Positions 10,751-19,345 of a stretch of DNA of 42,057 nt are shown here, in pieces. Position numbers and translations under genes: made by a program. The stretch is from Eubacteriales bacterium (GTDB taxonomy: Bacteria; Bacillota; Clostridia; Oscillospirales; CAG-382). The DNA lies in assembly GCA_028702135.1 (NCBI GenBank), contig JAQVPJ010000020.1:1-42057 (forward strand), written 5' to 3'. Under the pieces are notes generated by a model. That model saw only the letters and a list, made by a program, of their open reading frames with translations, made no database searches and was not told where the DNA came from. Within the stretch, counting starts at the first letter, position 1. Every line of letters starts with the position of its first letter.

Positions 10751-11596
10751 ATGGCAATGTATAAAAAGCATTTCTATATCGTCAAGTATTTTGCCAGAAA
10801 GATTGACGCTCATAAGGTCGGGGCTTATTCCGCGGAGGGCGCTTTCTATATGACTATTTCAATCTTTCCTTTCATTATTCTGCTGCTCTCTCTCGTACGC
10901 TTTCTACCTTTTGAGCACGCTCAGATGTTTAATTTTCTTTCGGGCATGCTCCCCGACGAGGTCGACAGATTTCTTTCCGATTTTATTACAAAAATCACAA
11001 ACAATACTACAAATGCGATCACAATATTTTCAGCACTGGGCTTGCTGTGGTCAGCTTCAAAGGGTGTTTATTCGGTAATAGGCGGATTGAATTCCGTATC
11101 AGAAACAAAAGAGACGAGAAATTATTTTAAAGTAAAATTCCTTTCGCTCTTCTATACCCTATCTTTTATATTGATTATTTTACTAACCTTTATTCTGCTC
11201 GTGTTCGGAAACCGTATCGTCGCTTTTGCAAGGAGTAAGATCCCCTATATCGCTGTTATATACATTATAATGTCGCTGCGATATCTTATAGGCTTCTGTC
11301 TTCTTGTATTCTTTTTTTCTTTTGTATATGCGTTTCTTCCGGCAAAAAAGCAGCGTTTTACGACACAAATGCCGGGTGCGATTATTGCTTCTGTCGGCTG
11401 GATAGCTTTTTCATACGCATTTTCTTTTTATATTGACAACTTCTCTAATTATGCCACAGTGTACGGCAGTCTTACCGCAATCGTGCTTCTTATGCTATGG
11501 CTTTATTCCTGTATGTATATATTGTTTTTCGGTGGTGAAATCAATTTATATTATCAAAAGAAAGTAATAAATGTCAATGATAAAAAAGGGAAATAA
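10751..11596 (+). CDS. YihY/BrkB-family inner membrane protein
   Basis: The 281-residue protein has about six hydrophobic segments. Its N-terminal motif, reading AYSAEGAFYMTISIFPFIILL, is characteristic of the YihY/BrkB family, once mislabelled ribonuclease BN. Members are integral membrane proteins of unsettled role, with transporter or envelope functions proposed. The ATG follows AAAGGAAG at good spacing and lies 26 bases after the P-type ATPase, so they are probably one transcript. The C-terminal tail is basic and cytoplasmic. No terminator is evident before the next promoter at 11608. Confidence 0.88.
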   Translation: MAMYKKHFYIVKYFARKIDAHKVGAYSAEGAFYMTISIFPFIILLLSLVRFLPFEHAQMFNFLSGMLPDEVDRFLSDFITKITNNTTNAITIFSALGLLWSASKGVYSVIGGLNSVSETKETRNYFKVKFLSLFYTLSFILIILLTFILLVFGNRIVAFARSKIPYIAVIYIIMSLRYLIGFCLLVFFFSFVYAFLPAKKQRFTTQMPGAIIASVGWIAFSYAFSFYIDNFSNYATVYGSLTAIVLLMLWLYSCMYILFFGGEINLYYQKKVINVNDKKGK

Positions 11597-11607
11597 CTCT
11601 TTTTCTA

Positions 11608-11636
11608 TTGACTTGCATTACTCGTTGTAATATAAT
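11608..11636 (+). promoter_or_regulatory. Promoter of the MBOAT-DHHW-FkbH-ACP operon
   Basis: TTGACT (11608-11613), a 17-base spacer, then TATAAT (11631-11636). It begins 11 bases after the YihY-type gene ends and leaves a leader of about 100 bases before the MBOAT gene. Confidence 0.8.
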
Positions 11637-11679
11637 AAAAATACGAATGTATGCTGTATTTTTTGTTTGATTCTGCAAA

Positions 11680-11705
11680 TGTCATCCTCCCGGTGTAAGA
11701 TGACA
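11680..11705 (+). other. Leader hairpin of the MBOAT operon
   Basis: TGTCATC (11680-11686) pairs with GATGACA (11699-11705) around a 12-base loop. No T-run follows, so it is not a terminator. It may stabilise the mRNA or bind a regulator; I recognise no riboswitch class. Confidence 0.5.
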
Positions 11706-11743
11706 TCAGAAAAATCGACCACGCCGGAGAAACGATATGCGGT

Positions 11744-13174
11744 ATGCTTTTTTCTGATTTATCTTTTCTATACTTATTTCTGCCAATATGTCTCGCATGT
11801 TATTTTTTGACAAAAAAGAACGAATACAGGAATTTCGTGCTTATAGGGTTTTCTCTCGTCTTTTATGCCTGGGGAGAGCCTATATGGGTTTTTTTGCTGA
11901 TTTTCAGCTCTTTTGTGAATTATATACTCGCTCTGCTTTCGGAAAAACATAGGGAACGCTCAACAGGCAAAGCATGTTTTATAGCCGCACTTTTATTCAA
12001 TATCGGTTTAATCTGCGTATTTAAGTATACGGATTTTTTTATTGAAAACATAAACGGTGTATTCGGGACGGATATTAAGCCGACAGGAATTACCTTCCCC
12101 ATCGGAATCAGCTTTTATTCCTTCCAGGCAATCTCCTATAGTATAGATGTGTACTGGGAGAAAATCAAAGCACAACGCAGCTTTCATAAGCTGCTGTTGT
12201 ACTTATCCCTGTTTCCGAGTGTTACGACAGGACCTATTATAAGGTATGAGACAATAGAAGACGATATCGACAACCGTAAAACCACCGTAACCGACATGAG
12301 CGAAGGATTCACCCGTCTTATCATCGGACTTGCTAAAAAGGTTCTTATAGCAAACAACCTTCTATTATATGTTGATACTGTTTTCGGAAAAACCGGCGAA
12401 GGGGCTTCCATCGTCGCGGATGCTACCGTCGTAGGCAGCTGGGTGGGGATAATTGCCTACTCCATGTATATATATTATGATTTTTCGGGTTACTCGGATA
12501 TGGCAATAGGTCTTGCGCGGATATTTGGCTTTCACTTCACCGAGAACTTCAATTATCCGTTTATGTGCCGTACCATAAGCGAGTTCTGGCAGCGCTGGCA
12601 TATTTCTCTCGGCTCGTTTTTCAGGGATTATTTGTTATATATACCTATTTTCGGGAAAAGACTGCCTTATGTGTCCCTGTTCTTGGTATGGTTCTCTACC
12701 GGGCTCTGGCATGGAGCATCGTGGAACTATATATTGTGGGGACTGTATTTCGGAGTATTTATCTTGTTTGAGATGAAGCTTGGAAAAAAGCGCATCAAAA
12801 ACGCACCAACCTTCATCATGCATATCTACAATAAGCTTGTTATTATTGTAGGATTTGGGATTTTCAGGTTCACCGATATGAACGACCTCGGAAACTTCTT
12901 TAAAAACCTTGTCGGGCTGGGCGGAAACGAGCTGATTAACGAAGCAACGGTTACTGATATAAAATCGTATATTTTCGTGATTATAGCAGCATTAATCTTT
13001 GTTTTCCCGATAATACCGCTGGTAAAAAAACTTATAGAAAAGCGTTCTCTTGCAATTCAGGCGGCGGCGCAACTACTTGCAACCGGAAGCAATGTTATTT
13101 TGCTGGGAGTTTGTACGGTGGTTTTAGTCGATACTTTCCTTACAAACCACCCCTTTTTGTACGTAACCTTTTAA
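11744..13174 (+). CDS. MBOAT-family membrane O-acyltransferase (AlgI/DltB-like)
   Basis: MBOAT proteins move an acyl group from a cytoplasmic donor to an acceptor on the outer face of the membrane, as in alginate acetylation (AlgI) or teichoic-acid D-alanylation (DltB). The 476-residue, multi-span protein carries the family signatures SEFWQRWHISLGSFFRDY and LWHGASWNYILWG; the catalytic His is residue 323. GGAGA lies 13 bases before ATG 11744, a little far. It opens a run of five genes that includes an acyl carrier protein, which is a plausible acyl source as in DltB-DltC. The first DHHW gene starts 9 bases after the stop, so the genes are translationally close. Confidence 0.92.
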   Translation: MLFSDLSFLYLFLPICLACYFLTKKNEYRNFVLIGFSLVFYAWGEPIWVFLLIFSSFVNYILALLSEKHRERSTGKACFIAALLFNIGLICVFKYTDFFIENINGVFGTDIKPTGITFPIGISFYSFQAISYSIDVYWEKIKAQRSFHKLLLYLSLFPSVTTGPIIRYETIEDDIDNRKTTVTDMSEGFTRLIIGLAKKVLIANNLLLYVDTVFGKTGEGASIVADATVVGSWVGIIAYSMYIYYDFSGYSDMAIGLARIFGFHFTENFNYPFMCRTISEFWQRWHISLGSFFRDYLLYIPIFGKRLPYVSLFLVWFSTGLWHGASWNYILWGLYFGVFILFEMKLGKKRIKNAPTFIMHIYNKLVIIVGFGIFRFTDMNDLGNFFKNLVGLGGNELINEATVTDIKSYIFVIIAALIFVFPIIPLVKKLIEKRSLAIQAAAQLLATGSNVILLGVCTVVLVDTFLTNHPFLYVTF

Positions 13175-13183
13175 AAGGAGCAG

Positions 13184-14572
13184 ATGATTTTGGAAAACAA
13201 CAAAAAAAATATCAACTCTTTTCAAAAGAAGCTGTTTATGTCCGCGAAGCTTATAAACTCTGTTATTATAATATTGCTTTTTTTCGGTATGTTCGTTTAT
13301 TATATTTTCTTTCCACGGACGACCGAATCTAATTACGACAAGGATTTAAAAAAGTTTCCCGAATATACGAGGGAGCAGCTTATATCGGGGGAGTACTTCA
13401 AGGGTATTTCGGATTATTTATCCGATACCATACACGGACGCGATAAATTTAAGGAATATGCTTCACAGATAGAGGCTTTGTATGGTATTGTCGATGAAGA
13501 ACAGTTTTTCGGCAATCCGAATCCGCCCGAAGGAAACGAAAACTCCTCATATACAAACACATCTGTTCAGGATGAGAGTGACAACTCGGAAGTGTCGGAA
13601 AACGATTCCTCCGATACTTTGTCGACAGATAATAGCTCAGACACGGTCAGCGTAGAGCCTGAGCCTATGGACGAGCAGTTATGCGAGGGCATTGTTATTC
13701 TCGGAACCCGCGCAATGGAATTATATTACGGCAATACTGATAACGTTAAAAAGTATGCGGAGTATCTTAATGCATATAAAGCACAGCTTGGCGACGGAGT
13801 ACGGGTATATTCAATGGTAATACCCAAAGCCTGTGCTTATTATATACATGACTCAAAAAAATTCTCGGATGTGTGGGAGCACACCGTCAACGATCTTGAA
13901 ACGATAAAGGAAAATCTAAACGGTGTGGAGAATGTCGATGTATATAATGCACTGCTGCCGCATACCGCAGAGGATATATATTTCCGTACCGATCACCACT
14001 GGACGGGACTTGGGGCATATTATGGTGCACAAGAGTTTGCAAAAACCGCCGGAGTTCCATTTTCCGATCTTTCTACTTACAAAAAAGAAGTCAGGGAGGG
14101 ATTTGTCGGAACTATGTACAGGTACACTAACAACAGCGCGACGCTTTTAAACAATCCCGATGATTTTATTTACTATGTTCCTTCCGGCACATATACCGCT
14201 TCCTTCTATGACTGGCGTTTTAATTTTATCAAAAACCATGATATGTTTTTCTATATCAGCGAGGAAAAAAAGAGCAACCTTTTCCTTACCTACTTAAACG
14301 GCGATGCGTATGCCGCAAAAATCGAATCCGATGTATGTGACAACGGCAGAAAACTCATTATTTTCAAAGATAGCTACGGTAACCCGCTTGCACCTTATTT
14401 ACTTGAGTCCTTTGAGGAAATATATGTTGTCGATATACGGAAGTTTGAGCTTAACGGTATTGAATTCATTCAGGAAAACGGAATTACGGATGTACTTTTT
14501 GCAATGAGCGCATATTCCGCAGCAAGCTCCGGCGTTAACCGGGATATTGAGAGAATAAGAGTAATACAATAA
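13184..14572 (+). CDS. DHHW-family SGNH-like protein 1, membrane-anchored
   Basis: DHHW proteins resemble AlgJ/AlgX, the SGNH-fold proteins that work with MBOAT enzymes in polysaccharide acylation. The 462-residue product has one N-terminal membrane segment (about 24-46) and a Ser/Asn/Asp/Glu-rich spacer (about 110-160), then the catalytic domain outside the cell. The putative triad is Ser397 in KDSYGN with Asp270 and His272 in TDHHW. AGGAG is only 3 bases from ATG 13184; an in-frame TTG at 13190 has better spacing, so the true start may be two codons later. The following gene encodes a paralogue and starts at the stop codon. Confidence 0.88.
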   Translation: MILENNKKNINSFQKKLFMSAKLINSVIIILLFFGMFVYYIFFPRTTESNYDKDLKKFPEYTREQLISGEYFKGISDYLSDTIHGRDKFKEYASQIEALYGIVDEEQFFGNPNPPEGNENSSYTNTSVQDESDNSEVSENDSSDTLSTDNSSDTVSVEPEPMDEQLCEGIVILGTRAMELYYGNTDNVKKYAEYLNAYKAQLGDGVRVYSMVIPKACAYYIHDSKKFSDVWEHTVNDLETIKENLNGVENVDVYNALLPHTAEDIYFRTDHHWTGLGAYYGAQEFAKTAGVPFSDLSTYKKEVREGFVGTMYRYTNNSATLLNNPDDFIYYVPSGTYTASFYDWRFNFIKNHDMFFYISEEKKSNLFLTYLNGDAYAAKIESDVCDNGRKLIIFKDSYGNPLAPYLLESFEEIYVVDIRKFELNGIEFIQENGITDVLFAMSAYSAASSGVNRDIERIRVIQ

Positions 14573-14598
14573 TGATAAAACAAGAAAAGGATATTTTT

Positions 14599-15795
14599 AT
14601 GGACGGCTTTACAATAAGAAAACGTAAAATCCAAACGATAACGCTATTAGTGGTATCAGCGATAATTCTTTCAGCCTGCTCGTTTTTCTCCGACGGCGGA
14701 ACAAGCGGCGATATCTCGCATACAAGCAGGTCGTCAGAGCTGTCAGAGCCTAAAACAGAGGTTTCCGGAAGTGCAGACAACGTTTCTTTAGAGGATGAAA
14801 AAAGCACGGTTTCCGAAAGTGCAAACAGCATTACTTCCGAAGCTGAAGAAAGCACGGTATCCGAAACGAGCAGCCGGCCTCCCGTCAGCGAATACTCTCA
14901 GCCTGAGGTAAGCTACGATGATGACGATGTTTATATTTCCAACGGAATTATAGTCGTAGGTACGAGAGCTATGGAGCAATACGGCGGAGGAGTAAAAAAC
15001 GCCGCTGCATATGCCGGGTACATAAATGATTTTAAAGCCGCTCTGGGTGACGGAGTCAATGTGTATTCAATGCCGATACCCATCGCCTCGGCGTTTTACG
15101 CACCCGCGGAATACAACGCCTCAGTAAACAACCATATAAAAACATTTGATTCGCTCAGAAACAATTTAACACCTGATGTAAAGGATGTAAACCTGCTTAC
15201 AGCGCTTGCTCCCCATACGGAAGAACCGCTTTATGCGCGAACCGATTTCCATTGGAATGCGCTCGGCGCTTATTATGCCGCACAAGAATTTGCAAATGTT
15301 GCAGGCCTGCCTTTCACCGACCTGTCAGGCTTTACGCAGGACAGCTTTTCGGGATATGTTGGAAGTCTTAGAAAAAACGTACCCGCTTTATCGAATTACC
15401 CGGAGGAATTCATCTGGTATGTTCCCAACCAGCAATACACCGTAAAATATTATGACAGAGCAACTTTTTCCAGAGTCGCTAAAGATAATAATTCGTTGTT
15501 CTTTTCGGGCAACTCATATTCAAAGTTCATCGGCGGTGACAGCTATTGCGTGCGTATCGACACCTCTATCGGCAATGGACGAAAGCTGCTGTATTTTAAA
15601 GAGAGCTACGGGAATGCGCTCGCTCCGTTTTTAATCAGCTCTTTTGAGCAGATAAACATTGTCGACATACGCTATTTTGATTTTAACATTCGCGATTTTA
15701 TTGAGCAGAACGGTATCACAGACGTTTGCTTTTCACTCTCCGCATTTTCAATCGTAGGCGGAAGCGGAAAGCGTGTGCAATATATGGATAATTAG
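14599..15795 (+). CDS. DHHW-family SGNH-like protein 2, predicted lipoprotein
   Basis: This is a paralogue of the preceding gene, sharing GTRAME, the His motif and the C-terminal ESYGN block. It has 398 residues from ATG 14599, chosen because AAAGG lies 8 bases upstream; an earlier in-frame ATG at 14572 overlaps the previous stop but has no ribosome site. The N-terminus is a signal peptide ending in the lipobox LSAC, so Cys27 should be lipidated. A Ser/Glu/Thr-rich linker (about 30-110) precedes the domain. The triad is kept as Ser336 (KESYGN), Asp216 and His218, but the DHHW motif has become TDFHW. It is probably tethered to the membrane by lipid where its neighbour uses a transmembrane helix. 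Confidence 0.88.
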   Translation: MDGFTIRKRKIQTITLLVVSAIILSACSFFSDGGTSGDISHTSRSSELSEPKTEVSGSADNVSLEDEKSTVSESANSITSEAEESTVSETSSRPPVSEYSQPEVSYDDDDVYISNGIIVVGTRAMEQYGGGVKNAAAYAGYINDFKAALGDGVNVYSMPIPIASAFYAPAEYNASVNNHIKTFDSLRNNLTPDVKDVNLLTALAPHTEEPLYARTDFHWNALGAYYAAQEFANVAGLPFTDLSGFTQDSFSGYVGSLRKNVPALSNYPEEFIWYVPNQQYTVKYYDRATFSRVAKDNNSLFFSGNSYSKFIGGDSYCVRIDTSIGNGRKLLYFKESYGNALAPFLISSFEQINIVDIRYFDFNIRDFIEQNGITDVCFSLSAFSIVGGSGKRVQYMDN

Positions 15796-15808
15796 GAAGA
15801 TATTTATT

Positions 15809-17587
15809 ATGAACTCACTTTCATACCCATTTAGCAGCTCGGATATATTGAAAAACAGAAAAGCAATACGTAGAGCTCTTTTATCCCAAAACAGCGACCG
15901 CATAAAAAAACGTATCGCCGTTCTCGGCGGCTCTACAACCAGCGATATCGTGAAAATATGTGAATTGTTCCTTTTAAATTACGGTATCGAGCCTGAGTTT
16001 TACGAATCTGAATACGGACAGTTTCGTGAGGACGCTCTTTTCGGAAATCCGACTCTTGACAAATTCGCACCCGATATTATCTATATACACACAAACTATC
16101 GCAATATAAACCTCCCCTTCCCCGTTATTAGCGATAACAGGGAGCAGGTGGACTTGAAGCTCTCTGAGCAGTACAGGGAGTTTGAAACTGTTTGGGAAAA
16201 GCTGCACGATAGGTTCGATTGTCCGATAATACAAAATAACTTTGAGTACCCGTTTTACCGTCTGTTAGGTAACCGGGATGCATATGATTTCCATGGCAGA
16301 TTAAATTATGTCAACCGTTTGAATCAACTTTTTTATGAATACGCACAATCGCATGAGGGTTTCTATATAAACGATATCAACTACCTTTCGTCCTGCTACG
16401 GGCTCGATAAGTGGGCTGATCTTTCGTATTGGTATATGTATAAATATGCGATGTCGCTTGACGCAATACCCATTCTTACATTCAATATTTCCAATATTAT
16501 AAAGTCTGTTTTCGGTAAAAATAAAAAGCTGCTTGCTCTTGATATGGATAATACCCTTTGGGGCGGAGTAATCGGCGACGATGGCGTTGAGGGAATTGAG
16601 ATTGGTCAGGAGACTGCAAACGGTCAATGCTTCCGCGAATTTCAGGAGTATATTCTGACTCATAAAAATTTGGGGATTATGTTAACCATAGCTTCAAAAA
16701 ACGAGCACGAGAACGCACTTGCGGGACTAAACCATCCCGACAGTGCATTAAAAGAGGACGACTTTTTAGTTATCAAGGCAAACTGGGAAAATAAGGCGAG
16801 GAACATCTCCGAGACTGCCGCGGAGCTTGATCTCGGTGCCGACTCCTTTGTTTTTGTGGATGATAATCCCGCCGAAAGAGAGATTGTCAACTCTGCAATC
16901 AGCGGCATCGCCGTACCTGAAATAAATGATCCCGAGCAATATATAAGAACTCTTGATAAAAATGCTTACTTTGAGGTCACCGCTTTTTCCCAGGATGATT
17001 TAACCCGAAATGAGATGTATAAAGCAAATGCTTCCAGAGCTGTCCTTATGAAGGATTATGTCGATTACAGAGATTATCTTCTCGGACTTGAAATGCATGC
17101 GGAGATACAGGGTTTCATCCCCGTATATATTCAGAGGATTACCCAGCTTACAAACAAATCGAACCAGTTCAATGTCACTACAAGACGTTATACCGTTTCG
17201 GAAATAGAATCCATCGCCTCCGATAAAGATTATATTACTCTTTACGGAAGGCTTGTCGACAGGTTCGGGGATAACGGTGTTGTTTCGGTTGTCATCGGCC
17301 ATATGAAAGGTGACGAGCTGCATATTGACCTTTGGCTTATGAGTTGTCGCGTTCTTAAGCGCGACATGGAGCTCGCCATGCTCGACACACTTGTCGAAAT
17401 GAGCAGGAAGCAGGGTATCAGAAATATTTTCGGCTACTACTACCCCACCTCAAAGAATGCAATGGTCAGGGAACTGTTCGCTTCATTCGGCTTTACCAAA
17501 ATGAGTGAGAACGCCGTAGGAGAAACCGTATGGTCGCTCAAAACAGACGGCTATATTAATAAAAACAGCGTTATAAAAGTAAATTAA
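15809..17587 (+). CDS. FkbH-like HAD-IIIC protein with SGNH-like N-terminal domain
   Basis: FkbH-type proteins of the HAD superfamily (subfamily IIIC) take 1,3-bisphosphoglycerate, dephosphorylate it and load a glyceryl group onto an acyl carrier protein. This 592-residue form has an N-terminal domain beginning with the SGNH-like block VLGGST (about 38), a HAD domain with nucleophile motif DMDNT (Asp245, Asp247) and WGGVIGDDG, the DDNPAERE motif near 350, and a GNAT-like C-terminal part. ATG 15809 is chosen because AGGAAG lies about 9 bases upstream; the earlier GTG at 15773 lies inside the previous gene. The ACP gene follows after 21 bases, which supports a loading role. Substrate choice is inferred from the family. 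Confidence 0.88.
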   Translation: MNSLSYPFSSSDILKNRKAIRRALLSQNSDRIKKRIAVLGGSTTSDIVKICELFLLNYGIEPEFYESEYGQFREDALFGNPTLDKFAPDIIYIHTNYRNINLPFPVISDNREQVDLKLSEQYREFETVWEKLHDRFDCPIIQNNFEYPFYRLLGNRDAYDFHGRLNYVNRLNQLFYEYAQSHEGFYINDINYLSSCYGLDKWADLSYWYMYKYAMSLDAIPILTFNISNIIKSVFGKNKKLLALDMDNTLWGGVIGDDGVEGIEIGQETANGQCFREFQEYILTHKNLGIMLTIASKNEHENALAGLNHPDSALKEDDFLVIKANWENKARNISETAAELDLGADSFVFVDDNPAEREIVNSAISGIAVPEINDPEQYIRTLDKNAYFEVTAFSQDDLTRNEMYKANASRAVLMKDYVDYRDYLLGLEMHAEIQGFIPVYIQRITQLTNKSNQFNVTTRRYTVSEIESIASDKDYITLYGRLVDRFGDNGVVSVVIGHMKGDELHIDLWLMSCRVLKRDMELAMLDTLVEMSRKQGIRNIFGYYYPTSKNAMVRELFASFGFTKMSENAVGETVWSLKTDGYINKNSVIKVN

Positions 17588-17608
17588 AAAACGAAAGGGA
17601 GCTATAAA

Positions 17609-17848
17609 ATGTCTGAAAAAAAGATTTTTGACCGTTTGAATGTTGTTTTCAGAGAGGTTTTTGATAATGATGAAATTGTCGTTATCAGGGAAACCACCGC
17701 TGACGATATTGACGACTGGGATAGTCTTGAGCATATAAATCTCATAGCCGCTGTAGAAAAAGAATTCGACATCCGCTTTAAGATGAAAGAGGTCTCCTCT
17801 ATGAAGAATGTTGGAGAAATGGTTGATATCATAGCATCGAGAGCGTAA
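17609..17848 (+). CDS. Acyl carrier protein
   Basis: The 79-residue acidic protein has the phosphopantetheine-attachment motif DDWDSLEHINL, with Ser39 as the modification site, and the four-helix ACP length. A good AAAGGGAG site precedes ATG 17609. It is not in a fatty-acid operon but is the last gene of the MBOAT-DHHW-FkbH unit, before a terminator. By position it is the likely partner of the FkbH-like protein and the donor for the MBOAT enzyme, as DltC is for DltB. A phosphopantetheinyl transferase would have to be supplied from elsewhere. Confidence 0.93.
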   Translation: MSEKKIFDRLNVVFREVFDNDEIVVIRETTADDIDDWDSLEHINLIAAVEKEFDIRFKMKEVSSMKNVGEMVDIIASRA

Positions 17849-17872
17849 TAATCTCTGTTACTGCATAAAAAT

Positions 17873-17926
17873 CTTCCCCTCATGACTGCCGTTTATAATA
17901 CGGTAATCTGAAGGGAAATTTTTTTA
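17873..17926. terminator. Terminator between the ACP operon and the converging discoidin-like gene
   Basis: TTCCC (17874-17878) pairs with GGGAA (17913-17917), with a second inner stem CCGT/ACGG; a T-run follows on the plus strand. On the minus strand the stem is followed by ATTTTTATG, so it may work both ways. Confidence 0.75.
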
Positions 17927-17947
17927 TGTCTTTTTAAGCTTTTTTAC

Positions 17948-18772
17948 TTATTGTTTTGCTTTTTTCTTGTAAGTCAATATAACAGTCACAATAAGTAATA
18001 CCGCTGCTGCTGCAATGATTATGTAGAAAGTCATTCCGTCATCATCGCCGGTTTGCGTTACTTCGCTGCTGCCGGTAGAACCTGGAGTGCTTGACTCACC
18101 AGGTTCACTTGTGGTGCTCTCGCTGCTTTGCTCCTCAGATTCAGCGGCGGGTGTGCTCGATTCGCTTTCGGGATCGCTGGTTTCCTCACCGGATGCAAAT
18201 ACCTGCATTTCTGTACTCCAAATATAGTTACCGCCCTCTGCAATCATTTTTACGTACCTTGCTGACTTTGGGGTAGAAAGGTTGAGTGTAAAGTCATATC
18301 CCACCCATGGCTCGGGAGTCTCCCTTTCTACAGAATCAGCAACAAGTATTTTGCCTTCGGTCGTATAGTTAACGCCATCTGTTGAAAGTGCGTACTCTAC
18401 GCCGATAGGTTTCTGAATTCCCCAATCGGTGCGATAATACATATCCATATTAAGCTTTGATATTCCATTTACAACACTGCCCAAATCGATTACATAAAAC
18501 GCTTTTTTAGTTTTTTGCGCTCCTGATTTTACCGTTCTAGTGCTTTCGAGGCCATGCATACCATCGGTAAGCCTTTGACGAATAGCATTTGGACCGTCAC
18601 CAAAACCACTATCGGTTCCCTCTGTATATCCGTAATCTGCCTCACTCGTTTCGCATTCGAGTGTATAGCTCTTGCCTTCGGCTACATTTGTAAGTTCCTC
18701 GGCACCTGCAATCAACGAAAATCCCGAAACAATGATTGCCATCGCCAAAAACGCGAAAAACATTTTTCTCAT
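17948..18772 (-). CDS. Secreted discoidin-like protein with C-terminal wall-anchor signal
   Basis: The 274-residue protein has a signal peptide ending near AGA-EE (about residue 24), a beta-rich domain (about 28-195) that looks like an F5/8 type C (discoidin) carbohydrate-binding fold, and a Ser/Thr/Glu/Pro-rich spacer (about 196-238). It ends with TQTGDDD, a hydrophobic helix and the tail KKKAKQ. That layout is a sortase sorting signal, with TQTG standing where LPXTG or (N/S)PQTG is usual. No catalytic motif is visible. ATG 18772 follows a site of the AAGGAAAG type, with a promoter just upstream. It is a candidate substrate of the class B sortase at 391-1398. Confidence 0.75.
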   Translation of the reverse strand: MRKMFFAFLAMAIIVSGFSLIAGAEELTNVAEGKSYTLECETSEADYGYTEGTDSGFGDGPNAIRQRLTDGMHGLESTRTVKSGAQKTKKAFYVIDLGSVVNGISKLNMDMYYRTDWGIQKPIGVEYALSTDGVNYTTEGKILVADSVERETPEPWVGYDFTLNLSTPKSARYVKMIAEGGNYIWSTEMQVFASGEETSDPESESSTPAAESEEQSSESTTSEPGESSTPGSTGSSEVTQTGDDDGMTFYIIIAAAAVLLIVTVILTYKKKAKQ

Positions 18773-18808
18773 AGTTTAACTTTCCTTTCCTTGATTTGAT
18801 ATAAATAT

Positions 18809-18836
18809 ATTTTAACATAAAATAATTATTTGTCAA
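18809..18836 (-). promoter_or_regulatory. Promoter of the discoidin-like gene
   Basis: On the minus strand TTGACA (18831-18836), a 16-base spacer, then TAAAAT (18809-18814), about 36 bases before the start codon. Confidence 0.7.
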
Positions 18837-18937
18837 TACACGTTTTATACTTATTCGTATATTTTTGCATATTTTATGCATAATTTTGTCCAGATTACTA
18901 AACCTATTTATTATCAAATTAAGGATTTACTTGTTTT

Positions 18938-19345
18938 TCAACGTATTTTCATATCAAAATCACGCCGACAACGCGGGCATTTAACGGTGTGTTTGCCCCT
19001 GCTTCTCGGAAGACGTAGTTTTGCTTTACAATACGGACATTTTTTATAGACATTTATCTTACGTTCCTTATACCTGTAATAGTGGTACCTGAAGAAGCCG
19101 ATTATTTTACCCCGTACCTTTAAGAATGCGTTGTTTTCTTTGCTCCTTTGATAGATATTACGTGAAAAAAAGCGGTAAAGCATATAGCTTATTATGACTA
19201 ACTCGAAAAAGCTTATAAGGACATTGTTGATAAACATATTAAAAACAGATAGGATTATATTAGTCGATAACAAAAAGATATTAAATGAGTCGGCACCACA
19301 CCTGCCTCTCATAAACCTGCCTATTTTTTCTCTAATACACCACAT
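18938..19345 (-). CDS. Membrane protein with C-terminal zinc ribbon, unknown function
   Basis: The 135-residue protein has a short basic N-terminus, a hydrophobic region at about 23-58 (probably two close membrane segments), a basic stretch, and a C-terminal zinc ribbon formed by CPYC and CPRC separated by about 19 residues rich in Arg and Lys. Proteins with this tail are common in Clostridia, but I know no function. ATG 19345 follows AGAGGT at good spacing. It lies upstream of the discoidin-like gene on the same strand, which has its own promoter. Confidence 0.75.
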   Translation of the reverse strand: MWCIREKIGRFMRGRCGADSFNIFLLSTNIILSVFNMFINNVLISFFELVIISYMLYRFFSRNIYQRSKENNAFLKVRGKIIGFFRYHYYRYKERKINVYKKCPYCKAKLRLPRSRGKHTVKCPRCRRDFDMKIR

